Source: DASYSL01 sp036003365 (GTDB taxonomy: Bacteria; Eisenbacteria; RBG-16-71-46; DASYSL01). Taken from it: DNA of 26,739 nt. Numbering within the stretch: the first letter of the stretch is position 1; the number at the start of each line of letters is the position of its first letter. The stretch is taken from contig DASYSL010000185.1 of the NCBI GenBank assembly GCA_036003365.1, forward strand, positions 1 to 26,739. The letters run 5' to 3'. A program made the translations under genes and the position numbers. Below, piece by piece: positions 1 through 6,854 of the stretch. The notes beneath the pieces are model-generated. The model was not told where the DNA came from. It saw only the letters and a list, made by a program, of their open reading frames with translations, and made no database searches.

Positions 1-1793
1 TCACCTACTACCTCGAGAATACGATCCCGGCGAAGTGGAAGCCCTACATCCGCTCGGGCGTGCTCGAGTGGAACAAGGCGTTCGAGAAGGCCGGTTTCAA
101 GAACGCGGTCGTGTGTCTCGACCAGCCGGCCGGCGACTCGACGTGGGACGCGGCCGACATTCGCTATTCGACGATTCGTTGGATCTCCTCGAGCGAGCCG
201 GCGTACGGAGCCATCGGACCGAGCCACGTCGATCCGCGCACCGGCGAGAACATGGACTCCGACATCCTGATCGAAGCGTCCACGATTCTCGGCTACAAGA
301 ACTACTACCGCCGCTGGGCCGGCTCCACGACCGCCGACGAGATCATCAACGGCGTGACGCAGGAGCAGCAGGAGCAGATGGCGAAGGGCACGTATTCGCC
401 GCGCATGTGCGACGCGGCCCAGGGCATGATCGAGGGCGGCAACCTCATGGATCTCTCCATGATGCTGGACGGTGCCTTGCCCCCGGGAAGCCCGGTGCCC
501 GACGAGTTCATCGGCCAGGCGTTGAAGGAGCTGACCATGCACGAGGTCGGCCACACGCTGGGCCTGCGCCACAACTTCCAGTCGTCGACCGCGTGCCCGC
601 GTGACCGGCTGAGCGACAACGGCTATCTGCAGGAGCACGGCCTGCTCGGCTCGGTGATGGACTACGACACGCCCAACATCGGGCCCGATCCGTCGCGCCA
701 GGCGATCTACTTCACGCAGACGCTCGGCCCCTACGACTACTGGGCGATCCAGTACGGCTACTCGGAGTTCGGCGCCAAGACCCCTTGGGACGAGAAGGAG
801 AAGCTGAGCGCGATCGCCGACCAGTCGACCGAGCCGGGCCATCAGTACGGCACCGACGAGGACACGTATCCGGCGGACGCGCTCGACCCGCGCAACAACA
901 TCTACGACCTGGGCTCGGACCCGCTCGCCTTCGGCGAGCAGCGCACGGCGTATATCGCGGCGCTGTGGAGCTCGCCCTCGTTCGAGCAGCGCGTGCTGGC
1001 GCCGGGGAACGGCTATCCGGTGCTGCGCCGCGCCATGGACGCTTTGCTCGTCCAGTACGGGCGCGGTCTCTCGCACGGCGTGAAGTACATCGGCGGCCAG
1101 ACGGTGAGCCGCGCGCACTATGGCGATCCGGGCGCGACCCAGGCGCTGACGCCGATTCCGGCAGCGAAGCAGCGCGAGGCGCTGACCTTCCTGGCGCAAC
1201 GTGCGTTCGCTCCCAACGCGTTTGCGGTGGCGCCGCAGCTCTTGGACCACATGGTGGCCGACCGTTACTGGGACTGGGAGAACAACCTGTTCCAGGGCCG
1301 CATCGACTATCCGTGGTACCAGCGCGTGCTGACCGTGCAGACGGCGCTGCTCAACCGGTTGATGGCGCCAGCGACGATGGCGCGCGTGCGTGAGGTCGAG
1401 ACCCGGCAGGACAACGCGCTCTCGACGTCCGAGCTATTCAGCGAGCTGACGGGTGCGATCTGGGGCGAGTTCGGCATCGGCGCGACCGATGCCTGGGCGC
1501 GCCAGAATCCGGCGATTGCCATGAAGGCGACGGCCGGCACCGGCACGCGTCGCGACCTGCAGCGGTTGTACGTCGACGCCCTGGCGCGCTGGGTCACCGA
1601 GCCGATCGCGCCCGGCACGGACGACGCTCGCGCTTTGGCGCGCCTCCAGCTGACACGGATCGACAGCGCCGCGGCGGCCAGGCTCAACGCCAAGGGCACG
1701 GTGGCTTTGAACGACAACGTGCGCGCGCATCTGTTGGAGACCCGCGCGCGTATCAAGCGGGCCCTGGACGCGCAGCGCCAGGCTCGCGGTTAG
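1..1793 (+). CDS. Zinc-dependent metzincin-like metalloprotease, DUF5117/DUF4953 type (5' end missing)
   Basis: This is the C-terminal part of a large secreted zinc protease; the reading frame is open from base 3, so the start lies upstream of the window. The zinc site is encoded at 540-572 as HEVGHTLGLRH, a full HExxHxxGxxH metzincin signature with three His ligands and the catalytic Glu. A likely Met-turn (SVMDY) is encoded about 85 bases downstream. The opening segment (PAKWKPYIRSGVLEWNKAFE) matches the region just before the protease core in bacterial DUF5117 proteins, which are usually 800-900 residues long with a signal peptide, so roughly a third is missing here. After the active site come about 400 mostly helical residues without a known motif, as in the family. 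The substrate is unknown. A strong terminator follows 28 bases after the stop. Confidence 0.88.
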   Translation, partial: TYYLENTIPAKWKPYIRSGVLEWNKAFEKAGFKNAVVCLDQPAGDSTWDAADIRYSTIRWISSSEPAYGAIGPSHVDPRTGENMDSDILIEASTILGYKNYYRRWAGSTTADEIINGVTQEQQEQMAKGTYSPRMCDAAQGMIEGGNLMDLSMMLDGALPPGSPVPDEFIGQALKELTMHEVGHTLGLRHNFQSSTACPRDRLSDNGYLQEHGLLGSVMDYDTPNIGPDPSRQAIYFTQTLGPYDYWAIQYGYSEFGAKTPWDEKEKLSAIADQSTEPGHQYGTDEDTYPADALDPRNNIYDLGSDPLAFGEQRTAYIAALWSSPSFEQRVLAPGNGYPVLRRAMDALLVQYGRGLSHGVKYIGGQTVSRAHYGDPGATQALTPIPAAKQREALTFLAQRAFAPNAFAVAPQLLDHMVADRYWDWENNLFQGRIDYPWYQRVLTVQTALLNRLMAPATMARVREVETRQDNALSTSELFSELTGAIWGEFGIGATDAWARQNPAIAMKATAGTGTRRDLQRLYVDALARWVTEPIAPGTDDARALARLQLTRIDSAAAARLNAKGTVALNDNVRAHLLETRARIKRALDAQRQARG

Positions 1794-1821
1794 CTTCTCA
1801 GAGCAAGATTTCGACGAAGGT

Positions 1822-1855
1822 CCCGCGGCCGCGCACTGCGGTCGCGGGCCTTTTT
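1822..1855 (+). terminator. Rho-independent terminator after the metalloprotease
   Basis: CCCGCGGCCG (1822-1831) pairs with CGGTCGCGGG (1839-1848) across a 7-base loop, giving a 10-bp stem with one G-U pair. CC and then TTTTT follow at 1849-1855. This is a textbook intrinsic terminator for the gene ending at 1793. Confidence 0.88.
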
Positions 1856-2050
1856 CGTTGAAGTGCGTCGAGCCGGCTTGTCGGGTGTCGGGAGCGTCGG
1901 CAGCGTCGGCGCTGGCTTACCGGCTGTCGGCCGCATCGGCGCCCTCGGTCACCCCATGATGTGCAGCGAGGTCCTCACCCGGATGCCCTGGTCCACTTGC
2001 GCCCAGCCGACATTGCCGTCGCGGATGCGATCGCTCGAGCGACTCACTCC

Positions 2051-2590
2051 GTGAACCCCGGTCGCTTGCGGGCGATGGCGCTGGGGCTCGCAACGGCTGC
2101 TCTCGCGACCGCCCTGCTGCCCCCGTGCGTACGCCGCGCCTCCGCCGGTGAGCCGAAGGGCGCCGCTCGCATCGCTTCGCTCTCGTGGATGGCAGGGCAT
2201 TGGCGTGGCGTCGCAGACTCGACGCGGCTCGAGGAGCACTGGAGCATGCCGGCCGGCGACTGCATGATGGGCATGTTCCGCGCCGTGCGGGATGGTCACG
2301 TGCGGGCGTATCAGTTCATGTCGCTCGAGCAGGATCCCGACGGCGTGCTGTTGCGCGTCAAGCGATTCGAGCCGGGCCTCGTCGGCAAGGAAGACAAGGA
2401 GCGCTCGGTTGTCTTCCGGCTCGAACACGCGTCGTTTCGCGAGGCGGTCTTCGACTACCAGGGGTCGGAATCACCCAAGCGGCTCACCTACCGACGCGCC
2501 GGCCACGACTCTCTCTACGTGCGGCTCGAGCGCGTGCAAGGGGGCGAGCACGGCGTGATGAACTTCCGGTTCATCCGGTTCAATGAGTAG
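2051..2590 (+). CDS. Exported DUF6265-like protein of unknown function
   Basis: A 179-residue protein from the GTG at 2051; an ATG at 2075 is an equally plausible start and gives a cleaner signal peptide. The N-terminus has arginines followed by an Ala/Leu-rich hydrophobic stretch (GLATAALATALLPP), so export is likely. The mature part starts with SLSWMAGHWRG and continues with LEEHWSMPAGDCMMGMFR. This is the pattern of DUF6265, a small lipocalin-like beta-barrel family whose function is not known. The gene ends LRFNE-like with NFRFIRFNE and is complete. It faces the convergent HIT/winged-helix operon and has no operon partner. There is no convincing Shine-Dalgarno sequence before either start, so the N-terminus is the weak point. 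Confidence 0.7.
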   Translation: MNPGRLRAMALGLATAALATALLPPCVRRASAGEPKGAARIASLSWMAGHWRGVADSTRLEEHWSMPAGDCMMGMFRAVRDGHVRAYQFMSLEQDPDGVLLRVKRFEPGLVGKEDKERSVVFRLEHASFREAVFDYQGSESPKRLTYRRAGHDSLYVRLERVQGGEHGVMNFRFIRFNE

Positions 2591-2651
2591 AAAGCTGCTC
2601 GAGGCGGGCGACGCTCGAGGCTGACGACGCAGGAGATTGACGGTGTCCCCC

Positions 2652-2680
2652 GAGGACGGCGTTCGAGGCCGGCGGTCCTC
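2652..2680. terminator. Possible bidirectional hairpin between convergent genes
   Basis: GAGGAC (2652-2657) pairs with GTCCTC (2675-2680), with a possible short inner GGC/GCC stem. TTTCCCC follows on the plus strand. It lies between the stop at 2590 and the convergent stop at 2698. The stem is short and the T-run weak, so terminator function is only a guess. Confidence 0.35.
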
Positions 2681-2697
2681 TTTCCCCTACCCTTCCC

Positions 2698-3048
2698 CTA
2701 CCCCGGTGGCCACTTCATCGGTCGGCCGCCCATCACGTGCACGTGCAGGTGGAACACCGTCTGGCCGGCGCCGGCTCCGGTGTTGATCACGGCGCGGAAC
2801 GAATCGAGGCCGCGCTCGCGCGCCAGCTCCGAAGCCACCCGCATGACATGGCCCATGATCGCCTCGTGACGCGCGTCCAGGGTGGCCATCGACTCCAGGT
2901 GCTCGCGCGGACAGACGAGGAAATGGGTCGGCGCCCGCGGCGCGATATCTTCGAAGGCGAAACAGGTTTCGTCCTCGTGCACTCGCTTGGAAGGGATCTC
3001 GCCTCGTCCGATCTTGCAGAAGAGGCAGTCCGGCTCGTCGTGGGCCAT
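2698..3048 (-). CDS. HIT-family nucleotide hydrolase (HINT-like)
   Basis: A 116-residue histidine-triad protein, predicted to hydrolyse nucleoside phosphoramidates or adenylated compounds in the cytoplasm. The catalytic triad is HLHVHV at residues 100-105 (H100, H102, H104), and the usual nucleotide-binding segment (VINTGAGAGQTVFH) precedes it. The N-terminal CLFCKI (C8, C11) together with H50 of CPREH is the structural zinc site found in many bacterial HIT proteins. The start is the ATG at 3048, since the family begins at MxxxxxCLFCKI; the frame is open further upstream but would run into the neighbouring gene. It lies 19 bases downstream of the winged-helix gene on the same strand, probably in one transcript. 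Length and motifs are normal for the family. The precise substrate cannot be read from sequence. Confidence 0.93.
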   Translation of the reverse strand: MAHDEPDCLFCKIGRGEIPSKRVHEDETCFAFEDIAPRAPTHFLVCPREHLESMATLDARHEAIMGHVMRVASELARERGLDSFRAVINTGAGAGQTVFHLHVHVMGGRPMKWPPG

Positions 3049-3067
3049 GCCGCTCGATCCTCGGGTC

Positions 3068-3535
3068 TCAATCCTCGTCGTCTTCGTCCTTGACGGGCTC
3101 GCCCCACAAGTTGGTGCGTGGTCCGGATCCGCCGCGGAAATTCTTGAGATCTTCCTCGAGCTTGGAAAACTTGCGCTCGCGCTGGCCCTTGAGGTCGCCC
3201 TCGAATTGCTTGCGCAAGGCGTCATCGCGCTCGCGGCGCTTCTCGGTGAACGATGCGAGCTCGCTCTTCATCGCCGGACCGCTGCCCGCCGCCAGGTCCT
3301 CGATCAGCAGATGGTCACCAACCTCGTAGCGCGCGCCGTAAGCGTCGGTCACCTCGCGCAAGATGCCGAGATCCGTCAGCTCACGCAGGACGACATTGAC
3401 CGGCTCCGGGCGCTCGCCGAGAAGATCAGCCACCTCCTGCACGCTCGGCGGCCGCGACTCGCGATGCGCGAGCACGCGCACGGCCGCGACCACGACGTGA
3501 GCCTGTTCCCTTCCCGGGCGTACCTTCTCGGACAT
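3068..3535 (-). CDS. Winged-helix protein with charged coiled-coil tail, function unknown
   Basis: A 155-residue protein. Residues 12-65 read as a winged helix-turn-helix of MarR/IclR-like type (SVQEVADLLGERPEPVNVVL followed by a short beta wing around LREVTDAYG). Residues 65-80 form a short effector-like segment. Residues 90-140 are a highly charged probable coiled coil (FTEKRRERDDALRKQFE and onward), and the C-terminus is acidic (KDEDDED). A clear GGGAGG lies five bases before the ATG at 3535. The HIT gene follows 19 bases later. I do not recognise a named family. DNA binding is plausible from the fold, but the long Lys/Glu tail is not typical of a simple repressor, so it could equally be a structural or RNA-associated factor. 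Confidence 0.75.
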   Translation of the reverse strand: MSEKVRPGREQAHVVVAAVRVLAHRESRPPSVQEVADLLGERPEPVNVVLRELTDLGILREVTDAYGARYEVGDHLLIEDLAAGSGPAMKSELASFTEKRRERDDALRKQFEGDLKGQRERKFSKLEEDLKNFRGGSGPRTNLWGEPVKDEDDED

Positions 3536-3595
3536 CGGAGCCTCCCGGCTCCGGAGTCTAGCATCCGTCCTGGATTCGAGCGCCTGGCGCTGGGG

Positions 3596-5047
3596 CTAGT
3601 CGGGCGGGGCCTCGCGATCGTGATCCTCTTGCGGACCGGGTCCAGGTGTAGGCGGGTCTGGGTCCGGGTCGGGGGCAAGATCCGGGTCTCCGTCAGCGCC
3701 CGGGTCGGGTGCGGGCACCGATGCCGCCGTCCCTTTCGGCTCCGCTCGCCTGGCGCGCGCCTCTTCCCGCTTGGCGCTCATGAACTCCGGCCCCAACGCC
3801 ATTTCGGCTTCGTATTGATTGTGGGCGCGGCACAAGAGGCGCAGCCCCTCGACGGTCGGCTGGCCGCCCCGTGAGACGGGGTCGACATGGTCGAACTCCA
3901 CGAATTCGGTCGAATCGCAACGATCGCCCGAAGCGCTCACGGCCGTGCAACGGCCCTGGTCGCGCGTCCAAACGGCGCGCCTGACTTCAGCGGGGATGTA
4001 GCGCTGCCGTGGAGGGGCGTCCGGTGACGCGACTGGCGGCGCGACTGGCGGCGCGACTGGCGGCGCGACTGGAGAGCGAGAACCGATGTCGCCGTTCTTC
4101 TGACTTGCGGCGGAATCGGCGTTTGCGTTCCTGGGCGCGCCTCCGCCGTTTGGGCGCGGCGTGGCCGCCTTGGGACGCGGCCGTGGCCGCGTGGTCGCCG
4201 CAAAGCGCTGCTTTTCCTTGTGCGCGATGTAGAGATCGAGCGCTTCACTCATGATGCGCTCGAGGCTGCCGCCAGGATTGGAATGACTCCCCAGCATCTG
4301 GGCATATCGAAGCTTGTCATGCGTGTCGCGGTCCACGGTGAAGCGCAACAGGTAGCGCTCGGGCACGAAGTGGTGCTGGGCCGGCGGCGCGAGGGCAGGA
4401 GGCAAGGCGGACGAGGCGCTCGGCGCCGGAGACGACGGAGGGATCGCGGGTTGGGAAGTCCCGGGAGTGTCGGATGGATGAGTGTCGGATGGATGAGCCG
4501 CCGGGTGATTGCCAGTGTCTCCACTCGGTGCGAATGCTCCGTTGAGTCCCTCAAACAGGGGGTCAACCCGTCTTGAAACGGGTACACCTACTTTTCCGCT
4601 CGGAATTGCGCGGATGGTTTGGGTCATTTTCGGCGGCTCGTCGAGGGGGAATCGTTGCGCGATCAAACGCTGGATCTCGGTCATGGTGCGGTGCGTCGCC
4701 GCCGCGGCCAGCTCGCGCGCGTTATCCGGGGTGAGATGGGGCGCGAGGAGGCGCACGCCTGTGATGTGGAGTCGGCCGTCCTGCAACGCCTCGAAGAGAA
4801 ACGGGTACTTCCTCGCCACCCGCGCCACCTGGATGCGGGCGTTCGCCGCATCCTCCGAGAGCCGGTAATGCTTGAGGCAATAGGCGAACATCGAGGAGCA
4901 GCCCGCGGTGACGAATAATCCGCGGGAATCGATCTCCGCGATGTAGGCGAGAAGGTTGGCCGACTCGCCGCGCTCTCTCTTGGCGGTCAGCAGTCCGTCT
5001 TGCAGCAGCCTGGAATCATTGAAATAGGAAAGATCATAGAAAGGCAT
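3596..5047 (-). CDS. DUF222-type HNH endonuclease with repetitive linkers
   Basis: A 483-residue protein of the large HNH family common in deltaproteobacteria and related lineages. Residues 15-150 form the DUF222-like helical domain (LAYIAEIDSRGLF, SSMFAYCLKHYRLSE, DGRLHITGVRLLAPHLT). Residues 150-225 are a disordered Pro/Ser linker. A second conserved helical block (HHFVPERYLLRFTVDRDTHD) covers about 226-290, followed by an Ala/Pro/Arg linker. The HNH nuclease is at about 345-420, with EFDHVDPVSRGG and LLCRAHNQYEAE as metal and catalytic segments. The tail is an acidic Pro/Asp repeat (PDPDPDPP). Targets are unknown; such genes often occur in many copies per genome and may be mobile. Residues 146-170 are encoded by a copy of the palindromic element found elsewhere in this window. 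No clear Shine-Dalgarno precedes the start. Confidence 0.85.
   Translation of the reverse strand: MPFYDLSYFNDSRLLQDGLLTAKRERGESANLLAYIAEIDSRGLFVTAGCSSMFAYCLKHYRLSEDAANARIQVARVARKYPFLFEALQDGRLHITGVRLLAPHLTPDNARELAAAATHRTMTEIQRLIAQRFPLDEPPKMTQTIRAIPSGKVGVPVSRRVDPLFEGLNGAFAPSGDTGNHPAAHPSDTHPSDTPGTSQPAIPPSSPAPSASSALPPALAPPAQHHFVPERYLLRFTVDRDTHDKLRYAQMLGSHSNPGGSLERIMSEALDLYIAHKEKQRFAATTRPRPRPKAATPRPNGGGAPRNANADSAASQKNGDIGSRSPVAPPVAPPVAPPVASPDAPPRQRYIPAEVRRAVWTRDQGRCTAVSASGDRCDSTEFVEFDHVDPVSRGGQPTVEGLRLLCRAHNQYEAEMALGPEFMSAKREEARARRAEPKGTAASVPAPDPGADGDPDLAPDPDPDPPTPGPGPQEDHDREAPPD
4029..4072. repeat. 12-bp tandem repeat in the HNH gene (Ala-Pro-Pro-Val)
   Basis: GCGACTGGCGGC is repeated about 3.7 times with a strict 12-base period (starts at 4029, 4041, 4053 and 4065). 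On the coding strand this gives APPV units in the linker before the HNH domain. The period is a multiple of three, so copy-number changes keep the frame. Confidence 0.9.
4467..4496. repeat. 15-bp exact tandem duplication in the HNH gene
   Basis: GTGTCGGATGGATGA occurs twice back to back (4467-4481, 4482-4496). It encodes the HPSDTHPSDT segment of the first disordered linker. The two copies are identical, which suggests a recent in-frame slippage event. Confidence 0.93.
4541..4612. repeat. Palindromic element, copy A, embedded in frame in the HNH gene
   Basis: GGGGGTCAACCCG at 4558-4570, the 6-bp hairpin ACCCGT-CTTGAA-ACGGGT at 4566-4583 and the CCTACT tail match the three intergenic copies at 15220, 24781 and 24856. 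Here the element is translated on the minus strand as residues 146-170 of the endonuclease (core KVGVPVSRRVDP). It is the most diverged copy. The second hairpin keeps GTTGA (4541-4545) opposite TCAAC (4562-4566, plus-strand reading), but its loop side differs from the other copies. Confidence 0.85.
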
Positions 5048-5107
5048 GACAGCGCATCCGCGGGGGCGATGGACCTGCCACGGAGGCTTCGAAAGCTTCG
5101 GAGGCTT

Positions 5108-5132
5108 CGTACGGCTTCGTGACCACCGTACG
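5108..5132. promoter_or_regulatory. Inverted repeat upstream of the HNH gene
   Basis: CGTACGG (5108-5114) and CCGTACG (5126-5132) are a perfect 7-bp inverted repeat with an 11-base spacer, 61-85 bases upstream of the endonuclease start. Between it and the gene, CGGAGGCTTCG is directly repeated at 5081-5091 and 5099-5109. This could be an operator or leader structure; no clear -10/-35 pair was identified. Confidence 0.4.
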
Positions 5133-5166
5133 CAGTGTTACATGGCCGGCAGACGTTTTTCTCTTT

Positions 5167-6669
5167 CTACTTCGCCGCCTCCAGCACCGTGTCGTGCAAG
5201 AACCACAACCCCACCCCCAGGGACGAAACCGGCATGCGCTCGTCGTCGGCATGCATGCGGCCGACGTCACCCGAGTCGAGCGGGAAGATCAGCAATCCAT
5301 AAGAAGGAATGCCTTCGCGGCGGAGATCGGCCGAGTCAGTCGCCCCGGTCGACAACAGGGGCACGACCGGCGCCTTGGGGAAATGCTTCGCGGCGCTGCG
5401 CCGCACCGCCTCGACCACCGGGCCGGAAAACGGCGACGAGGCCGCGGCCGGCCGCGTGGGCGGCGGGTAGGTCACCTCGACACGCGCGTCGGCCACGCGG
5501 GCCCGGATCGAGTCGGCCAGCACGCCGGGATCGGTCCCGGGAATCATGCGCACATTGAGCGTCGCCTCAGCGGTCGAAGGAATCACGTTCGACTTGATTC
5601 CGGCATTCATGAGGGTCGGCGACACGGTGTGGCGGATCATCGCGCCAAACATGAGGTCTCGCGAGAGCACGCGGGCCGCGGCCTCGGCGCGCCCCGGATC
5701 GACCACGGTCCGCATGGCTTCCGCCATCTCGGCATCGGGCTCCGCCGCAGCCACGGCCGGAAAGAACTCGCGCGTTTCGGGGGTGAGCTGCACGGGAAAC
5801 GGCGTCTCCGCGGCCGCGAGCACGGCGCGCGACAGGAGCACGAGCGGGTTGTCCGGCCGCGGCATCGAGGCGTGCCCGGAGCTTCCCTTGGCGGTGAGCT
5901 TGATGTTCACCGAGCGCTTCTCGGCATTCTGGAGGCCGACCCAGCGCACCTGGCCGCCTTCCAGCATGACGCGCCCGCCTTCGTTGATGGCGAATTCGGC
6001 GTCGATGGCGTCGCGGTGATGCTCGAGCATCCAGGCGATGCCGCGCTCGCCGCCCGCTTCCTCGTCGCACTCGGCGAGCAGGATCACGTCGCGGTCGAGC
6101 TTGGCGCCGGCGCGCTTCAACAGGATGAGCGTCATGGCGCAGGCCGCCACCATGCCTTTGTCGTCGATGACGCCCCTTCCATAGTAGTAGCCGTCGCGCT
6201 CGGTCATCTGGAACGGATCGGAGCTCCAGTGCTCCTTCTGGACCGGTACGACGTCGATGTGGCCGAGCAAGAGCAAAGGCCGCTTGCCGCCCGTACCCGG
6301 CAACCGCGCGACCAAGTTGGCGCGCGCTCCGGCCGAATCGGGCACGAAGATCTGGCAGGCGATGCCCTCGGCCTCGAGATGCCTTTTCAGCACCGCGGCC
6401 GCACCCATCTCGTTGCCCGGGGGATCGGACGTGTCGACAGAGATCAGCTCGGCGAGCAAGTCGTGGAGCTCGCGTTCGACGGTGGCTTGGGGATTCTGGG
6501 CACCGCGCGACGCCGCACCTGCCTGCGAGGCGCCGCCTGCCTGCGAGGCGCCATCTGCCTGCGAGGCGAGACCGGCCAGCGAGGCCAGGGCGACGGTCCA
6601 GGAAAGCGAGCCAAACAGTCTCCACATCGTGAGCCCGTGCTCCGCGATGCCGCTGATGCCGCTCTTCAT
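5167..6669 (-). CDS. Exported M20/M25/M40-family metallopeptidase
   Basis: A 500-residue dinuclear-zinc exopeptidase or deacylase of the M20 family (carboxypeptidase/dipeptidase/ArgE-like). Metal ligands are visible: H137 in LLGHIDVVP with D139 catalytic, the bridging Asp in GVIDDKG (D169), the catalytic and ligand Glu pair in CDEEAGG (E203, E204), and the C-terminal His in GRMHADDE. The dimerisation domain is the insert with GSSGHASMPRPDNP. The start at 6669 is chosen because AAGGGAG sits six bases before it. The N-terminus has a hydrophobic core (SWTVALASLAGLA), so the protein is probably exported. Residues 36-51 then carry a repeated SQA(G/D)GA hexapeptide. The gene is divergent from the M16 peptidase, with 185 bases between the starts. 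The substrate is not determinable. Confidence 0.93.
   Translation of the reverse strand: MKSGISGIAEHGLTMWRLFGSLSWTVALASLAGLASQADGASQAGGASQAGAASRGAQNPQATVERELHDLLAELISVDTSDPPGNEMGAAAVLKRHLEAEGIACQIFVPDSAGARANLVARLPGTGGKRPLLLLGHIDVVPVQKEHWSSDPFQMTERDGYYYGRGVIDDKGMVAACAMTLILLKRAGAKLDRDVILLAECDEEAGGERGIAWMLEHHRDAIDAEFAINEGGRVMLEGGQVRWVGLQNAEKRSVNIKLTAKGSSGHASMPRPDNPLVLLSRAVLAAAETPFPVQLTPETREFFPAVAAAEPDAEMAEAMRTVVDPGRAEAAARVLSRDLMFGAMIRHTVSPTLMNAGIKSNVIPSTAEATLNVRMIPGTDPGVLADSIRARVADARVEVTYPPPTRPAAASSPFSGPVVEAVRRSAAKHFPKAPVVPLLSTGATDSADLRREGIPSYGLLIFPLDSGDVGRMHADDERMPVSSLGVGLWFLHDTVLEAAK
6521..6570. repeat. 18-bp tandem repeat in the M20 signal-peptide region
   Basis: GCCTGCGAGGCGCC recurs at 6521, 6539 and 6557 with an 18-base period. 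It encodes repeated Ser-Gln-Ala-Gly-Gly-Ala units just after the hydrophobic signal core, so unit gain or loss would only change linker length. Confidence 0.88.
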
Positions 6670-6854
6670 CGCCTACTCCCTTGCTCGCGTCTGCTGGAAA
6701 GAAGCCGACGTCGGATCCTACGAAGTCGCTTCGATATCCGCGTGCCAGCCCGCTCTTCCGGCGGCCCCGGTTTCCGGGTACAAACGAGGGAGCGATAGCG
6801 AAGCCACCACGATGAAGTCCAGGGGCGCCCCATCCGTCCGGAGGAACCGACCGC

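Noticed and set aside
1863..2054. Small plus-strand gene of 63 codons before DUF6265
   Set aside because: It has a low-complexity Gly/Ser/Val start from a GTCGG-rich stretch and no ribosome-binding site or motif.
5119..6798. 559-codon plus-strand frame opposite the M20 gene
   Set aside because: Composition is Arg/His/Gly-rich with no motif, while the minus strand has all M20 metal ligands.
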